Origin: Cubamyces lactineus
Taxonomy: Eukaryota > Basidiomycota > Agaricomycetes > Polyporales > Polyporaceae
Assembly: GCA_022376465.1 (NCBI GenBank)
Contig: JACDTU010000001.1
Location: forward strand, 124,001 to 188,000
Direction of reading: 5' to 3'
DNA: 64,000 bases
Under the pieces are notes generated by a model. That model saw nothing but the letters and a program-made list of their open reading frames with translations, ran no database searches and was not told where the DNA came from. Position numbers and translations under genes: made by a program. How positions within the stretch are numbered: the first letter of the stretch is position 1; every line of letters begins with the position of its first letter. Shown one piece after another: positions 46,011 through 58,266 of this stretch.

Positions 46011-48735
46011 TCAGGAGAGCGACGCAGGCGAGCTGACATCCTGCATCTCCACGGCGTCCTTTCCCGCGCTCTTCGCGTCCTCCTCCGCGTCCGCCTCCGC
46101 GTCCGCCTCCTCCATCTTCTTCGCGGGGTCCCGCTGCTCTTGCTGCTGCTGCTGGAGCCCGAACTTGTCGTCCGTGTAGCTCTGCATGGGCACCTCGCGG
46201 AGGAGGAACGTCGCGACGAAGCCCGCGGCGGAGATGCCCGCGAGCGCCTTCCAGATCGTCGCCATGCTCTGCGCGAACGCCGCCTGGACCTCGCTCCGCA
46301 GTGGCTCCTTGAGCCCGGGGATGACCGGGATGACGGCGTACGCGATCTCGACGCCGTCCGGGAATTGTGCGACGAAGTCGGTGGGGAGGTTGCGCTTGAG
46401 CTCGTTTTGCAGGATCGTCGCGGAGATCGTCACGCCCCATGTCTGCGCGGCAGCGGTTAGAGTCAAAACCTCAATAAGGCTAGATGGATCCAGCGTACCT
46501 GGGCAAACGTGCGGATGAAGTTGTAGAAGGCAAGTGCTGGTGCGACGCGCGTAACAGACAGCGGCGCGAGGATAGGGAAGATAGTGCTAGCCCACTGCAA
46601 AGCACGTTAGCCTCGCACCACTCTCAGCAACAAAATAACTCACGATTGTGCCAGAACCCGCCGCCTGGAGCGCCTGGTACCCGCCCCACATGCCCGCGCC
46701 CGAGTCTGCCTTGAGGGTGGTGAGCAGGCCAAAGCCGACGATGGTGAGCGTCCAGCCAAAGTAGTTCGCAGGACGGTACTTGTTCATCTTTTTGATCATG
46801 ATCCCGCTCAGGAGGGAAAAGCTGGACGACACAATTGCCGTCGGCAGGATCTTCACGCTCGATGCGATCGGGCTCGACAGCAGACACGCTTGGAAGTATA
46901 CTGGGAAGTAGTCTGTCCAAATACGGCGGGTGAGCATCGGCGGCGTCGATCGTGACAGCGACAGGCGGGCACCCACAAATGGCAGCAACGCTGATGATTC
47001 CGTGGAAGAACGTCTCAAAGTACCTGCTCGGCGACATACAGAGTCAGTGTCCGTATGTTTTGTAAAGTTCAGAGACACGCACCCGCCGAGGCTCGTCCGG
47101 TTCTTGATCACGTCGAGCGGAAGCGTAGGCTCTCGTGGCACAAAGGTCTCGTACAGGAAGAACGACACGATGAGTACGCCCCCAATGATGAGCGGCGCGA
47201 GGACGTGCGTGCTGACCCATGGGTACGTGATGCCGCCCCATGTGAGCGCGATGAGCGCGAGCGTCGTTCCGGCGACGATGATCCCGTTGCCGCTGTAATG
47301 CACGCCCCGCAGTCAGCTTGGGACCAAACTCTAACTGCGCGCCGGGCGGGCCAAGCAGCGAATGAAAACGTGATACTTACACCCAGTCCACACGGCCCAG
47401 CTTCTGCCGAAGCGTGCCCTCCGGCGTGCGCACGCGCAGGAAGATGGCGACGAGGATGAATGCGATACCAGCGAGAGGAAGGTTGATATCTGACAGGTGA
47501 ACGATCAGTATCAGCAGAACGGCTACGAAGAAGACTTTTGAAACGTACAAAAGAGCCACCGCCACGACGCTTTCTGCGCCAAGGAGCCACCCTGGGAGTC
47601 ATTTGTGAGCAAAACAAGCACATGACGATGTGGATGCAATAGAAGGCAAAGGGCAGCGGCAGGAGCTCGGTTGCGTATGTACTCTCAGGACGGGAGTGCC
47701 GGGCATCGAGATTGAGGGAGCTGCGGGCTCTGTACGTTCGGAGCAAGCAGAATGTAGTTCACCAGAGGGCACCAATATCTCGAGTCGATAGCTCGTATCA
47801 GACAATCACCTATCATGCTTCCCAAAGACGAGCTATATCTCTGACTAGGCAAATGACAAGGCCAAGAGCCTACGTGAAGAAACATTGCCAGTTGCCAAGC
47901 ATGAAAACCAGGCTGTGTCATTCGCCGTCATAAGAGCACCGGCAGCGGCTGTTATCTTGGCAGACACGTCTGTTGGAAGTCCACATTTGACAGCCTCAAA
48001 TTCTCTGCTTGGTGCATGAAGGTTGAGGCCCAAGTCGACCCAAACTCAAACTTGCGGCACAGAACGCTCGGATGCCAAGATGGGGAGTGAGAGTACTCAC
48101 TACGACAGGACCAATTGCAGCTGCAAACGCCCACGCAAGAACAACCATTCCTTGGTACGCTCCTCGCTCGACGAGGGGCACCAAGTCAGAGACGATGATC
48201 GAGGACATGTTGATGATACCGCCGCCGCCGATACCCTGAATGGCTGAGGTGTCCAAGTTAGTTAGTAGCCGCAAGACGACTCGCGCACAGACTGGCAGGA
48301 CTCACTTCGCGCCGCGATGAGCATGTTCATGTTCTGGGCCGAGCCCGAGAGGGCGCTGCCGACGAAGAAGAACGCGACGGAGATCATCATGATCGGCCTG
48401 CGCCCGAAGACGTCGGCCAAGCGGCCACAGAAGGGGAGCATCGCGGTGCTCGCGAGGCCATACGCCGCGCCGACCCACACAAAGTCGCTGTCGCCACCGA
48501 GGTCGTGGGTGATGGTCGGGAGCGTGGTCGAGACGGCAGTGACGTCGAGCGCGCTGAGGATGTTGCAGACGACGATGGCGAGGAACGAGAGCCAGAATGC
48601 GGAACCCTTGGGCGTGCGGGCTTGGGGCTTGGGTGGGGGCGGGGTGGAGGAAGGAGTGGAAGGCATGCTGCCGGCGGTGGTGCTAGCGGTGCTGGCGATG
48701 TTCACCTGGGAGAGAGGCGTCGAGGACCGCGCCAT
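46011..48735 (-). CDS. MFS transporter, DHA2-type (14-segment drug:H+ antiporter family)
   Basis: Starts MARSSTPLSQVNIASTASTT at 48735 with a Ser/Thr/Pro-rich cytosolic tail. Segment 1 is LSFLAIVVCNILSALDVTAV; between segments 2 and 3 is the MFS signature GRLADVFGRRPIMM. Then AIQGIGGGGIINMSSIIVSD (motif C region), WAFAAAIGPVV, the conserved WRWLF.INLPLAG, WGGITYPWVS, FFLYETFVPREPTLPLDVIK, YFPVYFQACLL, and a C-terminal part with FIRTFAQTWGVTISATILQN. An acidic tail (MEEADAEADAEEDAKSAGKD) ends at 46011. Such proteins export toxic compounds or basic amino acids across the plasma or vacuolar membrane. One intron (about 47600-48095) is near 500 nt, much longer than the others. No biosynthetic cluster is adjacent, so the substrate is unknown. 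Confidence 0.88.
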
Positions 48736-51700
48736 GCAGGCCGCGGACGGTGGGCGGGAGGAAAGCAGTAAGGGGCGGGGGAAAGAAGCGGGGAAACAAA
48801 GTGGCAGGTCGGTCTGCGCGTGGGAGAGGGATATATTCTGTGGCCTGCCCTCGCACGCGCACGCTGTGATCTGCTTCTATTGATCTCCGGCTCTCTTGCG
48901 CTTCAGTCTGCATTCCACCTCTATCCCCGCTGTCCAATCCTGACATCCTGGCTGCGACGCTGGCCCCTTTCGACGCAGACTCGCAACGCCCATCGCAACC
49001 AAGCGCAGAAGTGGTCCCGCTGCGAAGGCGTGAGACGCCCTGCGTCTTGTTGCGGCCCGTGGGCCAGACGCAGCGGCCGTAGCGGAGGAGGTTCCGCCGG
49101 TGTTTCCGGCCTGTGCACAATTGGACAGGATAGCAGATGTCGATCCAGCCGAATCACCGAGAGGAGTCGGGAGATGTCCTGAGGCGGTGAATCCAGAAAG
49201 AAGAAGCCATCATACCCATGACCACCCATCTGCCTCAAGGGCTGCTGTGAGCATCACAGCCAAGCCGGCGTGTTCGGGTGAGTGGTGCGCCCATGCACGT
49301 CCTTCTTTCCCTGCATCGTGGTCAACATGATAGGTTCGACGATTGTGTTTTCCGCCAGGCGAGGCTGCACTGTTGAACGAACGTTGAACAGAGTTCGAGC
49401 GGGGAGAAGCAGGCGAGAGTGCGAGGAGATGGGAGCGCTCGCGGGATCAAAACAAGGTTCCTCGAGACAAGATCCAGCGATCGATGGCATCATTTCCCAT
49501 CAGTCTGGATCTTGATAATTGCCTGAACAGGGCGATCATGATCGGTGGCGCATCGAGCCATATGGGTCCCCGGTGGCGGGCCGCCGGCTTCCTCATTGTC
49601 CTCTCGACGCAACGGCGACTTGGACACTGCGCAGCTCTCCGTCTTTGCTGCTGCTGGTCTCTTCTGGCTGGAAGAAACACAGGAAGTTGCGGTATATTGC
49701 ACCTCGCATCGCAAGAGCGGGTTCACGTAAGATGGAGGACATATAGAACCACCGCATCTCGTTCTTCGCCTGCACAGTTCTCATCTCCTCAATGGTCTTC
49801 ACAGCTATCTATGCTCGGCCAATCCCAGCATCACCTGTCCACACCTATCATCAGGTGCGTTCGTTCAGGTTCGCTTGCGCAGCCTGAGCCTGGGCTCTCA
49901 AGCTTATACTATCATACCCGGGTTCTCAGTGAGCCAATTCCCAAAGCCGCTCCCCATCCCATCGATGCATGCCTATCAGCTGATGCGGCTAGCATGTAGC
50001 CACCTTCCCCTCGATACTCCTGCGATGAGATCAAGGCGCACTTCGGTGGGCGCCCGACGACTTGTCGGAGGGACAAATTCCCCAGCACTTTCCTTGCCTT
50101 TCTCGACGATGCATAAGGCGTCAGCTGTGTCGCTCGGAGGTGCAGATTCGAACATCATCGTTTTTATTGACGTGCCTAGCACCACCACCCACTTGCCATC
50201 AATTGCGTATCAGAACGCAAACAGGTACGCATCTTGGCAGAGTGTTTGTGTCTGGCAGCGCGTGCGTCGCGCTGCGAGTTCCTGGACTTCAAGGGGATCC
50301 TCTGAGTGTACCTGCATGCTCCAGATGGCGAGCTCAGACACAGGCATCCGAATTTCACCGGTGCGTGCGCTTTCCCTGATCAAAATGGAATCCGACGAGC
50401 TACGAGCTGGTGCTATGATGCAGGGACATTCTCGCAGGCCGTAGAATATGTACGACATCGACGGCCTCTCGGAACCATTCAAAATTGACCGTGGCATCGA
50501 CGCAGTGTATCATTTTGACGAGAGCCCAATAGGTGCCGCGGCATCCTCGTCTCCTCGCCTTCTAGCTACACTCACGACTTACGACAGCACCGCACGCGGC
50601 ATGGCGTGGCCGCGGCAGCAGAACGCAGCAGAACCCAAAGCCTGATAAGCTCCCGCCGAACTTCGAAGCGCATCCATCGAACCATGGCCACCTGCCGCCA
50701 GTTTTCGAAACCGACAAAAGTGACATTCATACATCGCCTCTGGGGCATCTGGCCGCTCTTTCCCCTCTTGTGCCTCTGCTTCGCACGATCCAACCGGAGG
50801 AGCGTGGGTGTGAAGGAGACATAGGGAAGGGGGAGTCAATGTCACCGTCGCTGTCGCCAAGACCCAGGTGCACCGTTTGAGGTGTCGCTCTGGAAGCCAG
50901 GATTCCGCCGCGACTTATCGCCCACACCCGCATCGTGCCTATCGCCGCGTTAGCATCTGCTCTAGTCTCTGCGGCCGTTATGCGTGCTGCTGCGGGACAG
51001 AACTGCATAGCGTGTGCGCGCGGTTATTCAGGACGATTCTCCGGCGTTGGGCCCGGACCCTATAATGTCGGGCCAGTCGCCGCCAGCATCTGTTTCGTCT
51101 TGCTTTGACTGGGTTTGGGCGCGCGAGATTGTGATTCTTGCATCCGCTACGTCTTGAAATCTTCCTTGTCGGCCATCTGTCGAAATAAGCAGCATAGACA
51201 TCGGGAACATCGGGAAGATATGACGGCGACCACTGTAAGGAGCGCTCTCTAAAGTTCAGGTGCGGTCATTTGGGGTCGGCAAGAGGTGCACTGGGCCGCC
51301 TAAAGGGTTATGTTATGTCAAGTCCAGGCACGTCTGCTGCTGTGATATAGCGTAACTTTCTTGCGTGCAATGTGGTCCGCTATTACATATCGGGGCTGGT
51401 GGCGCGGCGTCGTGCCGCTGGACGAGCGGCGAGCGCGCCTCAAAGGCGATATACAGACGCCACCCGCCGGCATCCGGCCTACCAGAACGGGAACCGACCG
51501 CCGGCAGCTCCGGCGCGTCGGCGACGATTATTGGGTTTCTTGAGAACTGACGCCAGCGCATCTTCCTCTTTTTGCATCTGTCCGACGACAACAGTGTACT
51601 TCGCTGGGTTGCTATTGGTCATTATGAGGCGATACCGTAATTACAGGCACTCGTCTTCATACGCGACACGCGTGTAGTTCATGAGTTGCGTATGGGAACA

Positions 51701-51931
51701 TAAGGTGAGTACTGCACAAATCGTCTCCGCAATTACACATGCCACCGTTGTTGCGCGTATGACGAGTCGGGCTAAACTTATGCTAGGCTACTGAACAGGC
51801 TAAGACGAGGTCCCGATATGTTAGACCCGGCTGCCCGGGCAGCAAAGTCTCATATGTCAAGCAGCGGTCCAGGGGATCGCACGTTCGCAGGCCCACGGCG
51901 TCCCATCAAGATCAGATGGGGATTAAAAGGC
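48736..51931. other. Long gene-free stretch (first 3.2 kb of 4.1 kb)
   Basis: No frame on either strand shows splicing logic, domains or family resemblance; the longest open frame (49875-50444) has no features. It holds the upstream region of the MFS gene. Could contain an unrecognised, rapidly evolving or non-coding gene, or old decayed sequence. Confidence 0.4.
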
Positions 51932-51959
51932 GGACACAGGACACAGGACACAGGACAAC
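51932..51959. repeat. Short tandem repeat (GGACACA)n
   Basis: Three exact 7-nt units GGACACA and a fourth changed one (GGACAAC). Confidence 0.85.
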
Positions 51960-52861
51960 TGGACAGGAAGGGAAGATCAGCCGACCGACGACGATGCAGC
52001 CGGATCGCCGTTGGGCTAAGCTGACGATGCTTGATTCAGTGATTATGCATGACTGAATCTTTCTATTCTTCATTGTTTCTGCCCACCTCCTTCCCCTGCC
52101 CCGATTCTCCGGCCGCGTACCCGAGACGCTGGGAGTAATGACAGGAGCATATGCACCTCTCCATCAGTGCACAGGATCCGCGCACCACCCAAGCGTCCGC
52201 GGACGCGCATCGCGCGCCCTGCCCACCAGTCACTGTCCCCTCGCATCCCGTAACATCGTCCTCGACCGATGCATCATCATAAATCCACTCCGGCTTGAAC
52301 CCGGCGCCAAGCATCCGCCCTGGCCGGTGATCCCAGCAGCGCCTGTGCGATCCAGAATCTGCGTCCGAAGCTTCCCCCTTCTGTCATCGTTCCCCTTATC
52401 CGAGTCCAAGCCCCGCGCCTTTGCGCAGGCCCCGGGGCCGGGTACGACTCCCGTCCCTGAATGGGTGGAGGGACGGAGGCGTGGGCGTGGGCGTGGGCGT
52501 GTCGTGATGCGGTGATGGAACTCTGTTGCAGGTGGCCCTCTCCGAGCGGGAAGGGGGACCTTGCCGGGCTTTAAGATACGCTACTCTGTGCAGCCCGTAC
52601 GCCCGCTTTGCACCCTCCGCCCGGGCGACTGCTGCTATCCCCCTTGCTTCTCGGGCCTCGCTCGTCATCTCTTCCTTCCTTCTCCCTCCCCCTCCTCCTC
52701 GATCCCCGCTCCTCCTGCTGCACGCTACCTCCACTCGCGAACGCTCACCGCCTCGCGACACCCGCCCCGCCGTCTCTCCCCCGCCTTCTCCCCGCGAACG
52801 ACCACACGAGTGTATACGTTTTGACTTGTTCTTCTTCTGATCCTCTCCGAGTGTAGCCACG
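51960..52861. promoter_or_regulatory. Upstream region of DUF6534-type gene 4
   Basis: GC-rich, with a (GTGGGC)n microsatellite at 52479-52502 and a strong CT-rich tract at 52670-52790 just before the start codon, as is common in basidiomycete core promoters. No TATA box found at the usual distance. Confidence 0.4.
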
Positions 52862-55637
52862 ATGGAGGGAAACATGACTTCGAGCCCGCTCGCCGGCGCA
52901 CTGCCGTTCAACCTGACCGATCCCGCGGAAGTGCAGGAGGTGCTCAATCTGCTCTTGGCGGGCGTGCGTTCGCAGCTGCCCCCGCTGCAGAATACGTTCG
53001 GCGCCTACCTCGTCTGCACGTTCCTCGGATGCATGTACGTCTTCCGCCCTGCTCTCGCTTAGCGATCGCTCGGTAGATCGCTGACCGGACGCGCGCACAG
53101 GTTGTTTGGGTTGACGACTCACCAGACGTACCGCTACTACCGCCTGTACCCTACTGACGGCATCGGATTGAAGGCATTGGTGAGTTTGCTTCTCTGTACC
53201 CAAGCGCGGACATATGAAGTGGCGGTGGCTGACACGGCGCGCGGGATGGCAAGGTTGGACTTCTACTGTAAGTGGGCGTGTCAACACGTACGCGGATGCC
53301 AAGTACCGACGCATTTCTGGCAGATGCCTGGACATCCTGCACACGATTACGAGCTGTCACGTATGGTATGTGATGACTTGACGCACACGTTGAAGCCGAG
53401 GGCGAAAGTGCTCATTGGAATGCTTCTGCGTGCAGCTACTACTACCTGGTGAATAACTACTTCAACCCGGAGAGCATGGCTATTGGTGTCTGGTGAGTTG
53501 CGCCGCGCGCTCTACCCCCGCGAGAAGCAGGTGAGCTGACATTGCATCCACAGGTCTATACGAGTGCGTGGATTTCTCTCCATCTTCGCGTTTTTCCATT
53601 GGTGCTGACGAACAAACTCAGTTGGGTATCACGGAAACCGTGAGTGCGATTGATGGGTCGTAGCCCATTGGTTGTATAGAGCGAAGTTGACAGTCATCAT
53701 CGTATCATATTCGCAGGGCCTAGTCATTCTCGTCTCCCACTGGTCAGTCCCACTTGCGTTGCCCCACCCGCAGGCCTTTACTGACCACCCCGAAACGTCT
53801 CGCAGTTTCTACGCTCGGCGATTGTTCCTTCGTACGTATCATCCCGCCGCCGACGCTGCGCAGACACACTCACCGCGTCCGCCCTTGTAGTCGGAAATGG
53901 GCACTTTTTCCCTGTTTCCATCATTGTGCGTAGTCTCTCCCGAACCACCCATACGCACCCATCACTGACAGCGCCCATCCCTTCCTCCTCCAGGCTGTGC
54001 TTCTTATCACGGAAATCGGTGAGTGACAGACCGCTGCACTGGGGGATCACCGCCCGCGCTTCCCCTCCTGTCATCCGTCCATCCCGGCGCTAACTGTGAT
54101 GCGTCCTCGCCCTTCGCAGGATTCTGTATTGGTACGTGCCTGTGCAATACCACTTCTGTCGTCTTTGCCGATTGTACTGACGGGCGTGCGCCCCCGCGTA
54201 TGTGCGTTTGGGATGTACAGCTGCCACGGCCGAATCGTACGTTCCGCGTCTCTTTTAATTAGCTTTGTGGCATCCGCGGAGGCGGGCGGAGCGCTGACGT
54301 GTGGCGCCGACAGATTCATCCAGGGCAGCTTCGAGAGCTTTTTCAAGTACCAGGTACGTGTTTCGCCCGCGCTCTGGCACTGCGCGTACGCGCGACGGGT
54401 GAGTAATTCGGGTAGCTGACGAGCGACAATGTATGAAACAGTGGATGATCTGGGCGGTCCTCTCCGTCGCCGTGCTCGTCGACCTGGTGGCGACCAGTAT
54501 CCTCACCTACTACCTGCGCAGGAGCCGGACTGGGTTCAAGAAGTACGTCTTGCCTGTTACTCCGCCGCTACACACCCATTCCGCGTCTGCCCTCTGAGCG
54601 GGCAACAGTGGCATTGGTGGTGGTAGCGGTAATGGCGATATGCCATTTCCGGGGAGCATGCCTCCTGACGCGCCTCTTACAGGACGGACTCGATGGTGGA
54701 CATCTTGATGGTCTACGCGATCAACACCGGTATGTGATCTTTGCCTGGCTGACCGCGCGGTGCATCTGTCATGCTGACACGATTCGCGTTGCCTAGGGCT
54801 ATCAACGAGGTACGCTTGGCTTCGGCGATTCGTCACTTGCGCTGCGTGTGTAGGGGGTTTTGGAGCTTGGTTGGAGCCCCTCCCTCCCTCGCGCGCTCAA
54901 TTGCAGCAGTCGTCTGATGTGCGAAGGATCCTTTGACTGACCACAGCCGTTTTACCCCGACAGCGTCCTCACGTTCGCATCTCTGATTTGCGTGAGTGTT
55001 TGATTGGCTGTGTCGCCGGAAATAGGCGGAAATGCGGACCGGGCTGACTGAGCGTTGCTCACTGCTTGACAGGCCATCGTATCCCCGCATGACCTCGTCT
55101 GGGCTGCGATCACGGTCGTGAGCACCAAGAGTACGTCCCACTCGGACCTCCACACGTCTTGAAAAGCGCTGACACAATTACAGTGTACGCGAACTCGCTA
55201 CTCGCTGTGTACGTACCGGACGTCTCCGTGCCGCGAGTGACTTGCCTCTAACTAGCCTCTCCAACGCTCAGCTTGAACTCGCGTCGCTCCCTCATCGACA
55301 AAGGTCTTGAAGGGTTCGAGACGGGCTCCTTCGGCCTCAAGGTCGTGGACCCGCGCCCGATCGACCGCGCGTCGCACGCGCTCGACTTCGGAGCTGGGGG
55401 CTCGCCCCGGCGGCAGAAGGTGCGTGGGCCGGCCAGCAGCAGCGCGACGCCCCGGGCCTCATCCGACCGCGACGCGGTTGAATGGAATAGGTGAACCACG
55501 CGCAGACGATGCAGACGGTGATCGACGTCAAGGTCACGACGGAGACGTACATGGACCGCATCGGGGAGCCCGCCCGCCCCGAGTCGTCCGTGCTCGAGTA
55601 CAGCGAACGTTACAGCGAGCGGGACACGGAGGTCTGA
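52862..55637 (+). CDS. DUF6534-type multi-pass membrane protein, gene 4
   Basis: Best preserved member in the window. Start MEGNMTSSPLAGALPFNLTD at 52862; first segment LQNTFGAYLVCTFLGCM, then LFGLTTHQTYRYYRLYPTDG (53100-53160), MDILHTITSCHACYYYLVNN (53324-53457), VILVSHWFYARRLFL (about 53720-53830), SFESFFKYQ (54330-54352), MIWAVLSVAVLVDLVATSIL plus TYYLRRSRTGFKKTDSMVDI (54446-54700), FYPDSVLTFASLICAIVSPH, DLVWAAITVVSTK, YANSLLAV and LNSRRSLIDKGLEGFETGSF. The tail ends with SVLEYSERYSERDTEV, TGA at 55635-55637. More than ten short introns. Membrane protein with about seven segments; function of the family unknown. Coding GC is higher than in genes 2 and 3, in line with an intact, expressed gene. 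Confidence 0.72.
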
Positions 55638-56516
55638 GGGGTGCCTTGAGTGCTTCACGAGCGTGCTATGGCGCGTCGGTGGCCGGTGCAATGGCGGAAC
55701 CTCGACCGACCGGTGTCCTTCTCTCCCTGTACCTCACTGTCCCTCCTCCCCCTCGATCCGGCTCTCTGCTCCCACGGACTGTTCAACTCGACCACCGCCT
55801 GGCGGCGTTCGTGGTTTGCGGATTTACCTATACATGTTGAATTAGTAGTGTGCGGTGTTGGTGTTGGCGTATTATTATGTAACTGTCCGCTCTTTCAGAT
55901 GTACACCTGTGTAGTATCAGCTGTAGCTGTTAAGCAGATCAGTATGCTTCTCCCCTGCTTGGATGTCCGCGGCAAGGTAGGTCCCCCGCGAGAGTTGGAG
56001 ATATCTTCCAAGATGGTTAGGTCGCCTTGCTTAGTACGCATTGCGATCGAGTGGCGAGTTCACTGTGCACCTAGTATTAGTACAGTAGACACTGCCACCG
56101 CCACTGGATTAGTGGTGCTCGATCTGGTAGGCAACCCAAAACACTCGTCGATCTACACAATGGCTGCTAGTGGGAAGGCGGGATCCACAAGCACCCACAG
56201 TAGCCCGGATATATCCTGTCTGTTGCCCCAAAGTGCCCGGATCGTTTGCACGGCCTTTGGCGCGCGGGCGGACGGGCGGAGGTCACGGACGGGAGGCTGA
56301 TCCCGACTGTCTTGTCTCGCTTCCATTCTGAGCGCGAGCTTGATGCACCTGAAATTCCGGTTCTGATCATCTTCTCATGCCAAAGTCGCCCGCTACGGCG
56401 TCCGGCCCCAAACGCTCTCCGGTGCCCTCGACGCCAGACACCCATCTTGCCATCCGACTTGCTGAAGCCCAGCACCCGTTTGCTCTCTCAGGACATCCGA
56501 CCTCCATTAGGGTCGA
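55638..56516. other. Intergenic spacer
   Basis: 3' flank of DUF6534-type gene 4 and upstream region of the hydrolase gene. Open frames at 56246-56665 and 56377-56631 overlap the hydrolase start in other frames and were not adopted. Confidence 0.45.
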
Positions 56517-58049
56517 ATGGCATACAGAACGACGACCGTCGCCCCTCTCTTGCCCTCGCGTCGCGTCCGAGGCGGTCTCCGCTTCGTCGGCAAATGCTAC
56601 GCACCAGAGAAGGGCAACCCAGACGGCGTGACTGTCGTCCTCTTCCACTGTGCAGGCTCCCGTAAGTCCTCCAGACTTGCCAGCACTCGCTGCACCTCCT
56701 GCCCCGGTTCTGGACTATGATGTCAGCGCGTAGCTCTTCACTGACTCCGCGCTGCAGACAAGGAAGCGTGGGAACCGACCCTACAGCATCTGTTCAGCCA
56801 GACCGATCCCAGAACAGGCAAGCCTCTCCTCCGCGAGGCTTGGGCGTTTGACTTCCAGAGCCACGGGGAGGCGTCCGTGCTCAATGAAGCTCAGCTCAAG
56901 CCACTCAAGGCCGGCATCCGTACGTTGAGCCTCCTAGAAACCCTGCGCGGGTTGTGACCAGACTGAACCTTTGAATTTGCCCCGCGTAGCTGTCGATGAA
57001 TACGCTGACGGCTTCAAGGCGTTTGTGGCTACGGGCGCTCTGTCCGGGCACAGGCTCGTCGGTATAGGCCACTCCCTGGGCACGTCTGCAGTGTAGGGCG
57101 CTGCGGATTCGTACATCTCAAGTATGATAGGACTCATGATTGTCTTTGACATCACGCGCAGGATCTTGTCGACGATCGCGGACGACGTCCCTAGCGTCAA
57201 CTTCGAAGCGATCGTGCTCGTCGAGCCCGCGCTCATCACGCGCGAGGTGTACAACGCGAACCTCGCCGAGCGCGAGGGCGCGCTGAAGCTTATGAACAAA
57301 GCCATATCCAAGCGGCGAGACGTGTGGGACTCGCGCGAAGCTGCGCGGGACTACTTCGAGCAGCGCTTTCCGTGGCAAATGTGGGACCCGAGTGTACGGG
57401 AGCTGTTCGTCGTACGCAAGCCTCTTCCTCTTTTGCGCCCCATCCGGCACATCCTCCGAGTACATGCTGACCGCAACCCGTTTCTGGCTCTCATCTTGCA
57501 GCGACATGGTTTGAAGGAGACGACGGTCCAAGGGCCTGACGGACGGGCGACTACAAAGGTCACCCTCGCGTGCAGCAAGGACCACGAGCGGAGCGCGTAC
57601 TCGCAGGACGAAGTGTACTACACCGTCGTCGACCGCATCCAGTCGCTCGACCCCGCCGTACCCGTGCATTACATCCTAGGCGGGCGGCCTGACCTCATGT
57701 GCGCACTCTCACTCCCATCCTGAATCTTGTCCCCACCCCGTTCTACGTCTACGGCTCGACACGCTCCCTAGTCAGCCGTCTGTTTGTGATGCTAACTGCT
57801 GACGATTATTCTCGACCCGTCAGCCCGGAATATATACCACAGTCTGTGATGGGCGTACGCCCACCCGCATCCGTGCAGAAGGTCCCGGAAGCAGGACACT
57901 TTGTGGGTATCCAGTCTTGTCTCGATTGGGGCGGCTGAACCTGAGTATTACCGCTGCGGCTACAGATCGTCCAAGAGAACCCTGAAGGCCTCGCGCATGC
58001 CATCGCACAGATCCTAACTGGGCGAACTGCGCCCCGCGCGCACTTGTAG
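56517..58049 (+). CDS. Alpha/beta hydrolase-fold protein
   Basis: Start MAYRTTTVAPLLPSRRVRGG at 56517 leads into the exon ending VVLFHCAGS (donor GTAAGT), which joins HKEAWEPTLQHLFSQTD (acceptor GCTGCAG, matching phase). Features in fold order: an oxyanion-type turn HCAGSHKE after strand 3, AWAFDFQSHGEA, the nucleophile elbow GIGHSLGTSAV (GxSxG serine, about 57060), EAIVLVEPALITREVY, a helical cap with RRDVWDSREAARDYFEQRF, VPVHYILGGRPDL (candidate acid region) and VPEAGHFV with the likely catalytic histidine (about 57890-57906). End APRAHL, TAG at 58047-58049. No signal peptide, so probably cytosolic or peroxisomal; an esterase- or epoxide-hydrolase-like reaction is possible, substrate unknown. 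Confidence 0.82.
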
Positions 58050-58266
58050 GTCTTATATAGTTACTACCTCGGGAGACGTCTGTAGATCATGGGTGCCAGT
58101 GCGTATGGGTCTGTACTATATATCAAGGAGGGTCCGTGTAGAATACAAGTGTCCAGTCGCTATCGAAGGAAAGTTCGACGGCCCCAGTGAAGCGGTACGT
58201 ATATAAGCAAAGCGTGAGGAGCGGCACAACGCGGCAAGATAGACTTCCAGCTGTAACATGCAATAG

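Noticed and set aside
45985..46460. Arg/Ala-rich frames overlapping the MFS C-terminus on both strands
   Set aside because: Shadows created by high GC third positions of the MFS coding exon.
46011..48735. Secondary-metabolite gene cluster around the MFS transporter
   Set aside because: No polyketide, peptide, terpene or P450 gene is visible within the window, so a cluster cannot be supported.
49875..50444. 189-codon plus-strand open frame in the gene-free stretch
   Set aside because: No domain, no membrane segment, unbiased codon pattern and no neighbouring exon; likely chance.
52396..52947. 183-codon minus-strand frame over the promoter of DUF6534-type gene 4
   Set aside because: Low-complexity Arg/Gly translation of a CT-rich promoter tract; antisense to the start of a well-supported gene.
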